Shown: one piece after another, positions 44,105 to 52,886 of the stretch
How positions within the stretch are numbered: position 1 is the stretch's first letter
Layout of the letters: the number at the start of each line of letters is the position of its first letter
Assembly (NCBI GenBank): GCA_038529265.1
Contig: JBCBDX010000010.1
Span: 62,001 to 126,000 of the forward strand
Length of the DNA stretch: 64,000 bases
Reading direction: 5' to 3'
From: JBCBDX01 sp038529265
GTDB lineage: Bacteria > Pseudomonadota > Alphaproteobacteria > Rhizobiales > Rhizobiaceae
Notes under the pieces: generated by a model
What the model was told of the DNA's origin: nothing
What the model saw: the letters and a program-made list of their open reading frames with translations, nothing else
Database searches by the model: none
Position numbers and translations under genes: made by a program

Positions 44105-45628
44105 ATGGAGCCGCAGCTTTGTCGCATCGACGGGCTTGAAAAGGCGTTTGGACACAATCGTGTTCTGCGCTCATTCTCGCTGAACCTGAACGGCGGTGAG
44201 GTCACCGCTTTGATGGGTGCAAACGGCGCCGGCAAATCCACTCTCGTAAAAATACTTTCCGGCGTTTTTAAACGCGACAAGGGTACCATAAGCCTAAAGG
44301 GTCAGCCCTTCCTGCCGGAGACGCCAGCGCAGGCGATGCGGCAAGGCGTCGTTACGGTACATCAGCATATCAATGATGGGGTCATTCCCGATCTTGATGT
44401 GGCGTCCAATTTGTTGATCGACCGCTTGGCTGAGCCCGAATATGGCTTCATGCTTAAGCGTGGCCACATGTTCACTGAAGCACGCAAGATCGCTGATGCG
44501 ATGGGGCTTGATATCGATGTGCGTAAACCTGTCTCCGATTTGGGTGTTGCCGATCGACAGCTGATTGCAATCGCCCGCGCCATGTCCCACGAACCATCGC
44601 TTTTGATTCTGGATGAGCCGACATCATCCTTGTCAGCTTCGGAAGCCGAGCGGCTGTTTGACCTTGTCGAAACACTAAAACACCGCGGCGTAGCGATCCT
44701 TTATATCTCACACCGTATGTCTGACATTCGCCGGATCGCGGATAGGATCGTATCCATGCGTGATGGCGAGGTTTCCGGTGTTTTTGAAGGTGAAAAGCTC
44801 GACTATGAAGGCGCTGTCAACGCTATGCTTGGTCATACGATGACTGATGTGGACATAGTGATACCCGAGCAAGGAGTGCCAGTTCTTGATCTCCAAAGCA
44901 TGCAGCTCAGACAGGGAGCAACCCCGTTTGATCTGACTTTGCATGATAATGAAGTGGTGGTGGTGACGGGCCTACTTGGCAGCGGAAAGACAGCTTTTGC
45001 CCAAGCCTTGTTTGGTCTTTCCAAGCCGGCCGGCGGGAGCATGGTGCTGAATGGAGCGTCCTACCAGCCGGGCAATGCTCAACAGGCCATCGGCTCCGGC
45101 GTTTTCATGTCGGCGAAAGATCGTACCGACAATGCCATTGTTGCAGATTTTGATATCTCCCGAAACATGTCGCTGCCCTTCTTGCCCCGTTTTTCCTATG
45201 CCGGCTTCATCAAGCGGCGCGAAGAACTGACCTCTGCGCGTGATCTCATTGAAGCACTCGCGGTCGTTTGCCAATCGGAAGTTGAAGACATCAACACGCT
45301 ATCGGGTGGCAATCAGCAGAAGGTGATGTTGGCGCGGTGGCTGTCGCAGTCTTGCAAATTGCTTCTGTTGGATGAACCCTTTCAAGGCGTCGATATCCGC
45401 TCGCGCCGCGATATTGGGACAAAGGTGCGAGCTACCGCCAAGGGTAGGGCTACGCTGGTTTTTGTCGCCGAGCTTGATGAAGCGTTTGAAGTGGCTGATC
45501 GGATCGTGGTGATGCACGATCATTCCATTGTTGCTGAGTTTATCAATCGCAATGTTGATCTCAATGAAGTGCTTGCAGCCGTGACGGGCAGCGCAAGCGA
45601 GGCGACGAACACGGGTATTGCAGCATGA
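44105..45628 (+). CDS. Ribose-type ABC transporter ATP-binding protein (RbsA-like)
   Basis: A 507-residue ATPase with two fused nucleotide-binding domains, as in RbsA/XylG. The first has Walker A GANGAGKSTLVK, signature VADRQLIAIARAMS and LILDEPTSSLSASE. The second has a GLLGSGKTAFAQALFG P-loop and LSGGNQQKVMLARWLS with LLLDEPFQGVD. The ATG at 44105 follows TGGGAGGAG; an open TTG six codons upstream is rejected. It is coupled to the permease gene by ATGA. With mtnK opposite, uptake of a 5-substituted ribose or similar pentose is the likely job. Confidence 0.91.
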   Translation: MEPQLCRIDGLEKAFGHNRVLRSFSLNLNGGEVTALMGANGAGKSTLVKILSGVFKRDKGTISLKGQPFLPETPAQAMRQGVVTVHQHINDGVIPDLDVASNLLIDRLAEPEYGFMLKRGHMFTEARKIADAMGLDIDVRKPVSDLGVADRQLIAIARAMSHEPSLLILDEPTSSLSASEAERLFDLVETLKHRGVAILYISHRMSDIRRIADRIVSMRDGEVSGVFEGEKLDYEGAVNAMLGHTMTDVDIVIPEQGVPVLDLQSMQLRQGATPFDLTLHDNEVVVVTGLLGSGKTAFAQALFGLSKPAGGSMVLNGASYQPGNAQQAIGSGVFMSAKDRTDNAIVADFDISRNMSLPFLPRFSYAGFIKRREELTSARDLIEALAVVCQSEVEDINTLSGGNQQKVMLARWLSQSCKLLLLDEPFQGVDIRSRRDIGTKVRATAKGRATLVFVAELDEAFEVADRIVVMHDHSIVAEFINRNVDLNEVLAAVTGSASEATNTGIAA

Positions 45629-46686
45629 GTGCTGATGCAAAAAATCTTGGAGCCACTTTGGGCGAGCCGAAGCAAAGCCAGGGACCAAAGCTCATTGATC
45701 TGGCCATCCGCTATGGTTTTCTGACGCTGCTATTGGGCCTTGTGATCTTCTTTTCGATCTTTGCAGATGGCTTTGCGGGCCCACGTTCCGCTGTGTTCAT
45801 CTTTCAGTCTGTCGCTATTACCGGCATTCTGGCCCTGGGTGTGACCTGCACGCTTGTTGTCGGCGGTTTCGACCTTTCAATCGGTTCGGTCGCCACGTCT
45901 GCCATGATGCTGGCTGCCTATGTGATGGTGGTGATGGAGCAGTCCGCTGTTGTCGCCATATTGGCGTGCCTTGCCATGGGCGCGGCCATCGGCTTCATCA
46001 ACGGCATGCTGATCGTGCGCTTCAAGGTGCCTGACCTGTTGGCGACGCTTGGCATGATGTTCCTGCTCGTCGGCTTACAGCGCATCCCGACCGAAGGTCG
46101 TTCCATTTCAACGGGCATGACGCTGCCGAGCGGCGAAACAGCCAACGGCACATTCTCAGCCTTCTTCCTGTCGATGGGGCGGCACAGGTTCGACTTCATT
46201 TTGGAGAATCTGATCCCGATCTCCGTCGTGTTCCTGATCGTGATCGGCATTCTGGTCTGGGCGTTCCTGGAACTCACGCGCCATGGTCGCTTGATGTACG
46301 CCATCGGCTCGAATGAACGGGCCGCAGCGCTGACGGGTACGAACGTCAATCGCTACAAAGTCTATGCCTATATGATCTCTGGCGTGCTGGCTTCAGTCGG
46401 TGGTTTACTGCTAGCGGCGCGCCTGGGGCGTGGAGACATCGCCTCTGGCACCAACCTATTGCTCGATGCGGTGGCTGCCGCACTAATAGGCTTTGCGGTG
46501 CTCGGTGCTGCCAAGCCAAACGCGTTCGGCACAGCCATGGGTGCGCTCTTTGTCGGTATCCTGCTGCAGGGCCTGACCATGATGAACGCGCCTTACTATA
46601 CGCAAGATTTCATCAAAGGCGCGGTGCTGGTCGTGGCGCTGGTCTTTACCTTTTCCCTGTCGGCGAGGAGGGCCGGCGGTCACTAG
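45625..46686 (+). CDS. Ribose-type ABC transporter permease (RbsC-like)
   Basis: A 353-residue membrane permease with about ten hydrophobic segments, matching RbsC-type single-gene permeases. Typical motifs are GVTCTLVVGGFDLSIGSVA, GFINGMLIVRFKVPDLLATLG, AIGSNERAAALTGTNVNRYK and LLDAVAAALIGFAVLG. It lacks the EAA loop of the MalF/G group. It overlaps the ATPase stop by ATGA and is followed 28 bases later by the binding-protein gene, so the order is ATPase, permease, binding protein. Confidence 0.92.
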   Translation: MSADAKNLGATLGEPKQSQGPKLIDLAIRYGFLTLLLGLVIFFSIFADGFAGPRSAVFIFQSVAITGILALGVTCTLVVGGFDLSIGSVATSAMMLAAYVMVVMEQSAVVAILACLAMGAAIGFINGMLIVRFKVPDLLATLGMMFLLVGLQRIPTEGRSISTGMTLPSGETANGTFSAFFLSMGRHRFDFILENLIPISVVFLIVIGILVWAFLELTRHGRLMYAIGSNERAAALTGTNVNRYKVYAYMISGVLASVGGLLLAARLGRGDIASGTNLLLDAVAAALIGFAVLGAAKPNAFGTAMGALFVGILLQGLTMMNAPYYTQDFIKGAVLVVALVFTFSLSARRAGGH

Positions 46687-46714
46687 CAATTGTCATGCAA
46701 GGGAGGAAACAAGC

Positions 46715-47764
46715 ATGAATATTTTCCGAAGAACACTTTTAGGCATGGCAGCCGGTATCGCTGCTGCCGCGGTCACCACCGGCACATCTTTTGCCCAATC
46801 CATGCCAGCCCCGCTCGATAATGCGGGTGACGTTAAAATCGCGCTGGTGCGTTACCTTTCCACCGGCGACTTTTTCCAGGCTTATCTGTCCGGCGTTGAA
46901 AAACAGGCCGAAGCGCTCGGTGTTGATCTTCGCGTTTTTGACAGCCGTCAGGACGCTGCATTGCAAGCCGATATGGTTGATCAGGCGATTGCGCTTGGCG
47001 TCGATGGCATCGTCATTCAGCATGGTCTTACCGAGAGCATGAAGGAAGCCGCGCAGCGCGCTGTCGATGCGGGTATCAAGGTCGTGGCGTTTGACGTGAA
47101 TGTTGAAAATCCATCCATTCCACAGATTGAACAGTCGGATTATCTGCTGGGCAAGCTCGCGCTTGAACAAGCTATCGAAGACAATGGCACTGAGTGGAAT
47201 GCCGGTTATGTCTATGTGCCCGGTATCGCCCCGCTCGATCGCCGCCATGTGGCTTGGGAAGAGGTAAAAGAAGCCAATCCGGGTATCGTTGAAAAAGCGC
47301 AGATGGGCACGCTCGACAATCCGATTGCCAACTCCAACGCCAACCAAGCGCGCTCTGTGCTGCAGGCCAACCCGGACATCAGCGTGTTCTTTGCGCCCTA
47401 TGACGAGTTCGCCAAAGGCATCAAAATCGCCGTCGATGAGGCGGGCATGTCGTCCGATGTTTCGATCTATTCGGCTGACGTTTCCACCGCTGACATCAAT
47501 CTGATGCGTGAGCCCGGTAGCGCGTGGAAGGCAACCGTTGCAACCAACCCTGCCGTGGTGGGCGAAGTCTCCGTACGGGCGCTGGCCATCATGTTGACCG
47601 GCGGTGATCCGGGTGCGCAAGTGGTGGTGCCACCGACCCTGATCACACAGGAATTCCTGCTTGAGAACGACATCACCAACATGGAAACGCTGTCGGCGAA
47701 AATGCCTCAGTTCGCCCATGCCGATGTGGCGATGACCGATTGGATGCCTTTGCCAGCGCGCTAA
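46715..47764 (+). CDS. Sugar ABC transporter substrate-binding protein (periplasmic binding protein 4 type)
   Basis: A 349-residue RbsB-like protein with a signal peptide of about 28 residues ending in TSFAQS. The mature chain has VKIALVRYLSTGDFFQAYLSG, ADMVDQAIALGVDGIVIQHG, VVAFDVNVENPSIPQIEQSD and VSIYSADVSTADI, a normal two-lobed pentose binding-protein pattern. A strong AAGGGAGGAAA site precedes the ATG. It is followed by a hairpin with T-run and the FucU-like gene. The binding-site residues cannot be assigned to a particular sugar by eye. Confidence 0.9.
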   Translation: MNIFRRTLLGMAAGIAAAAVTTGTSFAQSMPAPLDNAGDVKIALVRYLSTGDFFQAYLSGVEKQAEALGVDLRVFDSRQDAALQADMVDQAIALGVDGIVIQHGLTESMKEAAQRAVDAGIKVVAFDVNVENPSIPQIEQSDYLLGKLALEQAIEDNGTEWNAGYVYVPGIAPLDRRHVAWEEVKEANPGIVEKAQMGTLDNPIANSNANQARSVLQANPDISVFFAPYDEFAKGIKIAVDEAGMSSDVSIYSADVSTADINLMREPGSAWKATVATNPAVVGEVSVRALAIMLTGGDPGAQVVVPPTLITQEFLLENDITNMETLSAKMPQFAHADVAMTDWMPLPAR

Positions 47765-47775
47765 AGGGATCCTCC

Positions 47776-47819
47776 CGGAGCGGGGTCATGGCTTCGGCTG
47801 TGGCTCCGTTTCTTTTTTG
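47776..47819 (+). terminator. Terminator/attenuator with UUCG tetraloop before the mutarotase gene
   Basis: An outer stem CGGAGC/GCTCCG (47776-47781 with 47803-47808) encloses a 5-base bulge and an inner 6-pair stem closed by a TTCG loop (47793-47796). TTTCTTTTTT follows. This fits a Rho-independent terminator that lets only part of the transcription reach the FucU-like gene 21 bases further on. Confidence 0.75.
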
Positions 47820-47839
47820 ATCAAGGGCAGGAGAATGAC

Positions 47840-48286
47840 ATGCTGAAGGGTATCGACCCGCGCGTTACGCCGGAGCTGATGGATTGCCTGATCCGGTTGG
47901 GCCATGGCGATGAAATCGTGATCGCCGACCGCAACTATCCATCTGCCTCAACAGCTGCTGATTGCGTGATGCCCGAGGTCATCCGTATGCCCGGCATGTT
48001 GGCAACCGAAGTGGTGGAGATCATCACACAACTAATGCCGATCGACAATTTTACCGATTATGGCGCCCTTCATATGGAAGAGGATGGAAAGCCCGAGTTC
48101 CAAAATGAGTGCCACAAACAAGTCTTCGACATATTGCGCAAAGTCGCACCCGAAGGCACCCATCTCAAAAGCATCGAACGGCAGGATTTTTACGCCCACG
48201 CCCGCAGCGCCTTTGCTGTGATCTCCTGCTCCGAAGACCGCCCGTTCGGGTGTTTTATCTTGAGGGCCGGGGTGGTTTTCGACTGA
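47840..48286 (+). CDS. FucU/RbsD family sugar mutarotase
   Basis: A 148-residue protein of the RbsD/FucU fold, which interconverts ring or anomeric forms of free sugars to supply the anomer used by the kinase. The start MLKGIDPRVTPELMD followed by LGHGDEIVIADRNYP carries the family's catalytic histidine, and DFYAHARSAFAVISCSEDRPFG matches the conserved C-terminal region of FucU. It closes the ribose-type ABC operon behind an attenuator, suggesting the imported sugar is a reducing sugar whose anomers matter. Confidence 0.88.
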   Translation: MLKGIDPRVTPELMDCLIRLGHGDEIVIADRNYPSASTAADCVMPEVIRMPGMLATEVVEIITQLMPIDNFTDYGALHMEEDGKPEFQNECHKQVFDILRKVAPEGTHLKSIERQDFYAHARSAFAVISCSEDRPFGCFILRAGVVFD

Positions 48287-48398
48287 GTAGGAAATGTGCG
48301 CAGTTGTTTGGAGGCGGTTTAGGAGATCGAGCTGCCGCGTAAACACAAGCATTATTGGCCTCCTCTATCATAAGACGGCACTAAAATTGTTTGAGTTT

Positions 48399-48788
48399 TC
48401 AGAAGATTTTCCTCGCCTTTCCGACGTAGAATGTCAGGCACGATCCAAGACAAGTAAGCAAAAAGACGCCGAAAAAAAATACGGCTATTTCCATCTCATC
48501 GTATGAGCTTTTGTTTCTAAAATGCATCCTCGACGCTATTATTATTAGCACACATCCAAACACGGAAGCGAAAGCGGCGAAAGAAACTCCGGCTCGGCCT
48601 TGGTTTTTTGATTGGTTAAACGACTTGAAAATTGCATTCGCAACGTAGGCACCTCCCAGTGTTCCTCCTAAAGCAATCCCATACTTCAGGGCTAAACTCC
48701 AACCTGAAAGTAAGGGACCACCATAAAGCCACGTGGAAATAAAGGTGAAAATTAAAGTATATACTGTGACTTTTGTCGGGTTGGACAT
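48399..48788 (-). CDS. Hypothetical membrane protein in AT-rich insert
   Basis: A 129-residue protein I do not recognise. Four hydrophobic segments are visible (about residues 7-30, 34-57, 70-88 and 100-122), separated by short charged loops such as FKSFNQSKNQG and RNKSSYDEME. It overlaps the preceding gene by 37 bases on the same strand, so the two probably form an operon. Local DNA is visibly richer in A and T than flanking genes, and codon choice looks different, which suggests recent acquisition. Function unknown. Confidence 0.6.
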   Translation of the reverse strand: MSNPTKVTVYTLIFTFISTWLYGGPLLSGWSLALKYGIALGGTLGGAYVANAIFKSFNQSKNQGRAGVSFAAFASVFGCVLIIIASRMHFRNKSSYDEMEIAVFFFGVFLLTCLGSCLTFYVGKARKIF

Positions 48789-49648
48789 ATTACCGCTCTA
48801 GCGGAACCGGTGTTTCCGCTCTCGCCACGACTCGCCCCTGATCGATGATAATTATGGACGAGTTCTCCGAGACGGTTGATGTCTTTCATCTTATAAAAAT
48901 GGCGCATCCCACCTGTCTCCGGCTTGCGAAACATAAGGGCTGGTGATTCGCTCCGTATACCTTCCGTTAGGAAACTCGGATTGACCTCCCCGATCTCCCT
49001 AAAATACCCAAATGTGTCGATTTGCAGGTTTTCCCCACCTCCCAGTAGACCTCGGATTTCTTCTGCCGACGTGTCTGTAGAGTTTACAATGATTCCTGCA
49101 TGTTCCACGCCATCCGATGACTCGATGAAGATTTCGACCAAATCATCACCAAGGTTACGAATACCTATCGTAATAGTCTCCATCTGGACGTTGATCTCGT
49201 CTGGTCCTGGTAAGAAGATCGATAGTTCTGTAATTTGCTGAGCTGCTTCACCTCGAACGGTGCCATCGCAAGAGTCTGCGCCCAAAAAACCATAACACTG
49301 ATATATTGAGTTAACTGTGCCGCTCGTGCCATCTTGAAAGGCTACTCCCGATTCTCCGCCTTCGAGCTTCTCTACGCCCCTTTGAGTACGCTTAGCACAC
49401 AATCCAGGGTTCAACTGATTCAAAGCGTCAATGCCTAAGCCTGCCTTCTTCCAAAGAAGCGCGCTTCGGGAATTGGTTAGGTTACATACCTCGTGATGAA
49501 TGGAAGTGGCATTTCCGTCTGTTATGACGGCTGACAAAAAACTATGTTCGTTAAGTTGATCTATGGTTGTATCTTCTGCAAAAGATGAAATGCTTGAAAT
49601 TGTGAATACAAAACTGGTCGCGAAAATCTTCCTAAAATTGATCATCAT
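48752..49648 (-). CDS. Hypothetical exported protein in AT-rich insert
   Basis: A 298-residue protein with a clear signal peptide (MMINFRKIFATSFVFTISS..SSFAED, cleavage near residue 24) that I do not assign to a family. Cysteines in EVCNLTN, GLCAKRT, YQCYG and DSCDG could form two disulfides in the periplasm. GGAGGGGCC precedes an ATGATG start. The DNA is AT-richer than its neighbours. With the downstream membrane protein it forms a two-gene unit lying between the sugar-uptake genes and the RuBisCO-like operon, to which it shows no obvious functional link. Confidence 0.65.
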   Translation of the reverse strand: MMINFRKIFATSFVFTISSISSFAEDTTIDQLNEHSFLSAVITDGNATSIHHEVCNLTNSRSALLWKKAGLGIDALNQLNPGLCAKRTQRGVEKLEGGESGVAFQDGTSGTVNSIYQCYGFLGADSCDGTVRGEAAQQITELSIFLPGPDEINVQMETITIGIRNLGDDLVEIFIESSDGVEHAGIIVNSTDTSAEEIRGLLGGGENLQIDTFGYFREIGEVNPSFLTEGIRSESPALMFRKPETGGMRHFYKMKDINRLGELVHNYHRSGASRGESGNTGSARAVICPTRQKSQYIL

Positions 49649-49778
49649 GGCCCCTCCGAGATATACACTTATCTTAGTCTCGACTGTGCACAGTTAGCAA
49701 CGCCCTTCATGCTCAATTTACCGCTGAATCTCCTGCAATGTCCTGTGTCGGCAGTTTGGGCCCCTAACCAGCCACCTC

Positions 49779-50909
49779 TCACCCCAAAGCCACATCCACT
49801 GCATCTCGCATCGCCTTGACGGCATCGCCGATTTCGTCGCCTGCGCGGAGGAGGCTCCCGCCGATCAGATAGACGACATCTTCGCCATACATTTCGACCA
49901 TGTCGGCGGCGCGGTCGACGCTCATGCCGCCGCCGGGTGACGGCATTATAGGTTGCCCGATGCCTTTTGGGTTGCGGCAGGCATCGGCGATGGAAAGGCA
50001 CTCTTCGCGCGAAAAGCCGAAGCGTCCGCCGACGTTCGGGAAAACCGAAATGTCCGAACCCATCAAACGCTGAACCGTGCCGTACATCATGGCGTGGCTC
50101 ATGCCGGTCTCGGCGTTCAGCACAAACGGGCCGGTGAAGGACGGGTGCGTCATGATCGGCAGGCCAAATTCCCGATCGGAAGACAGCCGGTGTGCCAGCA
50201 CATAGCCGAGCAGGCCGGGCATGATCAGAACGCCGCCGACGCCGGCTTCCTTGGCCTGAAACGCTTCGTCCATGGGATTGCCGGACCAGCCGCTGATATT
50301 GATGAAATAAAGCGCGGAGCGGCCATGCTTGGCATTGGCCTCGTGGACGGCATCGCCCACAATTTTCAACCGGTCGGCGAAAGGGGCCATGGTCTGGTTG
50401 GTCAGACCGTGATCATCCTTGATAATGTCCGCGCCGCCCGCCACGCAACAGCTTGCGATATTGGCGAGTTCCGCTGCGGATGATCCTTGCGGTTTGATGA
50501 CCGGTGATATCAGCCCACCGCGTTTCGTGCCTGTCAGCTTACGCAGACCATCCACGCCGAAACGCGCCCCGCGAAACCGTTCGGTGATGACCGGGCCTGG
50601 CTTGAAACCTTCGACGGCGATACCCTGCTGGATCGATGAATTGCCAAACACGACGTTCAGTAACTGGATGAGCTCATGGCCTGCGCTGTCGGGCGAATAG
50701 GAGATGGTCGTGCGCCAGCGGCCATCATCGGTGCGTTCGATGGCTTCCACTTGGCCAACGATCTCATCGCGAATGTACCCATCCGGCACCACATCGTCCG
50801 GCACTTCAACGGTTTGCTCATAGGCGACGGCGACGGCTCTTTCACGGGCCGTTTTTTCATCGCCCGCAACGATCAGATAGGTGACGCGGAAGCGGTCGTC
50901 AGCGGGCAC
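49779..50909 (-). CDS. RuBisCO-like protein (form IV)
   Basis: A 376-residue RuBisCO large-subunit homologue that should not fix CO2. The N-terminal domain has FRVTYLIV and VAYEQTVEVP. In the barrel, the first lysine is kept (K139 in VIKPQG, but KPK becomes KPQ), and the carbamate-lysine motif reads IKDDHG (K164, D165, D166, H167), so the metal glutamate of KDDE is histidine. Loop 6 reads YGTVQRLMGSD without its lysine. Phosphate-site glycines remain in PSPGGGMS and LIGGSLLRAG. It starts with a GTG directly abutting the transketolase stop. Characterised relatives isomerise methylthioribulose-1-phosphate or process branched-sugar phosphates; which applies here is open. Confidence 0.9.
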   Translation of the reverse strand: MPADDRFRVTYLIVAGDEKTARERAVAVAYEQTVEVPDDVVPDGYIRDEIVGQVEAIERTDDGRWRTTISYSPDSAGHELIQLLNVVFGNSSIQQGIAVEGFKPGPVITERFRGARFGVDGLRKLTGTKRGGLISPVIKPQGSSAAELANIASCCVAGGADIIKDDHGLTNQTMAPFADRLKIVGDAVHEANAKHGRSALYFINISGWSGNPMDEAFQAKEAGVGGVLIMPGLLGYVLAHRLSSDREFGLPIMTHPSFTGPFVLNAETGMSHAMMYGTVQRLMGSDISVFPNVGGRFGFSREECLSIADACRNPKGIGQPIMPSPGGGMSVDRAADMVEMYGEDVVYLIGGSLLRAGDEIGDAVKAMRDAVDVALG

Positions 50910-51914
50910 TTACAGTGCCTCCGCCTTGACCGCCGAGTGCACCGCGTCAACGCGCGCTTCGGTAAGTTGGTCGTCGCTAATGTTGAGTTCCATGCCCAGC
51001 AGCTTTTCGATACCCGCCACCAGCGCCGACGCATCGAGGCCATAATGCTTCATCAGGTAGGGGCGCGAACCGCCATGGGCATAGGTATCTTTGAGGCCAA
51101 GGCGCACCAGCTTTTTGCCGACGCCATTGTCAGCCATGATCTCGGCAACGAGCGAACCGACGCCGCCTTCGGTGACGTGGTTTTCCAACACGACCACACC
51201 TTTGGAAACCGCGCCGATATGATCGAGCAGCGCATCCTCATCAAAGGGCTTGATCGTGTTGATGTGGACGTGGCGCACCGAAACACCTGCGTCTTCCAAC
51301 GCTTGGCGCGCGCGCGACGCTTCTTCGGTTGTGATCCCGGAAGTGACGATCAGCACGTCGCTCCCCAATGACAATTCCCGCATACGGCCCACTTCAATGG
51401 GCGTATCAAAGAGGCGCGGCACAGACCCGCGCAGCACGCGGCAATAGACCGGGCCATCGATGGAGTCAGCCGCTTCGCAGATGCTTTCGACTTCGGTGGC
51501 ATCGCCGGTCTCGAGGATCGTCATGTTCGGGATGGAGCGCATCACGGCGACGTCTTCAATCGCTTGGTGCGTCATGCCGCCCGGTGTCGTGATGCCCGGC
51601 AGGAAACCCATCAGGCGCACCTTGCGGCGCGGGTAGGCGACAGACGCCATCAATTGATCATAGGGCCGCCGGTAAAGGAAGACGCCAAACGAGTGGAGGA
51701 ACGGGCGAAAGCCTGCAAGACCCAGCCCGCCGGCGAAGCTCATCATATTTTGCTCTGCCATGCCCAGTGACACAAACTGATCGGGATGGCGATCACGAAA
51801 ACCATCGATCTCGCATGACGATGTCAGGTCGGCGGACAAGCATAAGATGTCCGGATTGCCCGCAGCGAATTTTTCGAAGGCCGAAGCATAGGGGCGGTTG
51901 ACCATTTCAACCAT
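50910..51914 (-). CDS. Transketolase, C-terminal (pyrimidine-binding) subunit
   Basis: A 334-residue protein equal to the second half of transketolase. The pyrimidine-binding domain has LGMAEQNMMSFAGGLGLAGF, in which the glutamate activates thiamine diphosphate. GGMTHQAIEDVAVMRSIPNM is the classic transketolase/DXS motif, and the C-terminal domain has VVVLENHVTEGGVGSLVAE. The ATG at 51914 follows GGGAGG and lies one base after the N-terminal subunit stop. Split transketolases in catabolic operons can have special acceptors, for example apulose-4-phosphate transketolase in apiose breakdown. The substrate here is unknown. Confidence 0.9.
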   Translation of the reverse strand: MVEMVNRPYASAFEKFAAGNPDILCLSADLTSSCEIDGFRDRHPDQFVSLGMAEQNMMSFAGGLGLAGFRPFLHSFGVFLYRRPYDQLMASVAYPRRKVRLMGFLPGITTPGGMTHQAIEDVAVMRSIPNMTILETGDATEVESICEAADSIDGPVYCRVLRGSVPRLFDTPIEVGRMRELSLGSDVLIVTSGITTEEASRARQALEDAGVSVRHVHINTIKPFDEDALLDHIGAVSKGVVVLENHVTEGGVGSLVAEIMADNGVGKKLVRLGLKDTYAHGGSRPYLMKHYGLDASALVAGIEKLLGMELNISDDQLTEARVDAVHSAVKAEAL

Positions 51915-51915
51915 G

Positions 51916-52851
51916 TCAGTGGCCTCCCTGTCCGTAATTGACCGGTTCAACGCCCAGTTCTTCGGCGATGGCCACATTCATTTCGGCGCGCTCTTCTTCG
52001 GATTTGAACCGTACATAGTGCAGGCGCGGAAAGCGCTTTTGCAGGAATGCCATGCCCTTTGTTGGCGATGATCGCGCCAGAATGACCAGCGGTTTGCCTT
52101 CGTGTGATGTGGCTTTGGCTTGTCGCATGGCGTCCAGATCATGGGCGTCAATCTCGATGCAAACCGCGCCGAAATTTTCAAACTTGGCCTTGATGTCTCG
52201 CACTTCCATGACGCTATCCATCGCGCCATCGCACTGCTGATCATTGACATCCATTAGCGCCCAGACATTGTCTATGCCATGGTGCGCGCAGGCTTGCACG
52301 GCTTCCCATGTTTGGCCTTCCTGCACTTCGCCGTCCGACATGAAAACGCAAACCTGACCCGTTTCGCCGCGACGCTTGCGGCCAAACGCCAACCCCGCAC
52401 CCGTCGACAGGCCGATGCCAAGGGTGCCGTTATGGACTTCCATGCCGGGTGAATGCTCCGCGCCGATCATCTCAACGGAGGAGCCATCCTTGTTGAACAT
52501 TTCCAGGCCCGCAGCGTCCATGCGGCCCACTTCAATCAGCGTCGCATAAGCCACAAGCGCGTAGTGTGCGGGCGCGATAAAAAGGCGGTCGTAGTGCGGT
52601 TCAAACGGGCCGTTGTAGCCCGCACCGGTGTGGTAGTCGGTGTTTCCAGCCGACGGAACGCCGCCAAAGGGTTTGGGCACCGCAGGTAGCGTTGGTTGGC
52701 CGAGATTGAGCGCTTCGTTATAAAGATAGGCGAGCTGTTCTGCTGCAGAGCAGGCTTGACTCAAATAGCCACCATTGTTGCGCATAGAGTGTTCAAACAC
52801 GCGTCGGCGAATGCCCAGCGCCACTTCTTCCGTGGTTTTTTCGTTCAGCAC
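51916..52851 (-). CDS. Transketolase, N-terminal (thiamine diphosphate-binding) subunit
   Basis: A 311-residue protein equal to the first half of transketolase. The diphosphate/metal motif is SDGEVQEGQTW (about 172) through MDVNDQQ (asparagine near 203). AEHSPGMEVHNGTLGIGLSTG and FIAPAHYALVAYATLIE belong to the substrate and cofactor channel. The GTG at 52851 follows AGGAGG at 5 bases; an in-frame ATG at 52893 lies within the operator and has no ribosome site. It heads the three-gene minus-strand operon ending with the RuBisCO-like gene. Confidence 0.9.
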   Translation of the reverse strand: MLNEKTTEEVALGIRRRVFEHSMRNNGGYLSQACSAAEQLAYLYNEALNLGQPTLPAVPKPFGGVPSAGNTDYHTGAGYNGPFEPHYDRLFIAPAHYALVAYATLIEVGRMDAAGLEMFNKDGSSVEMIGAEHSPGMEVHNGTLGIGLSTGAGLAFGRKRRGETGQVCVFMSDGEVQEGQTWEAVQACAHHGIDNVWALMDVNDQQCDGAMDSVMEVRDIKAKFENFGAVCIEIDAHDLDAMRQAKATSHEGKPLVILARSSPTKGMAFLQKRFPRLHYVRFKSEEERAEMNVAIAEELGVEPVNYGQGGH

Positions 52852-52886
52852 ATCAGCCTCCTGTAAGCTCGAGAAAACAGCGCGTT

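Noticed and set aside
46739..47719. A 326-codon open frame on the minus strand opposite the ribose-type binding-protein gene.
   Set aside because: Composition is histidine- and arginine-rich without any family motif, and the plus-strand gene has a signal peptide, strong ribosome site and family blocks. It is a shadow frame.
49779..50909. Annotation of the RuBisCO homologue as a CO2-fixing RuBisCO or as MtnW.
   Set aside because: Loop 6 lysine and the metal glutamate are missing, and no phosphoribulokinase is nearby. MtnW-type partners (MtnX, MtnB, MtnD) are also absent from the window.
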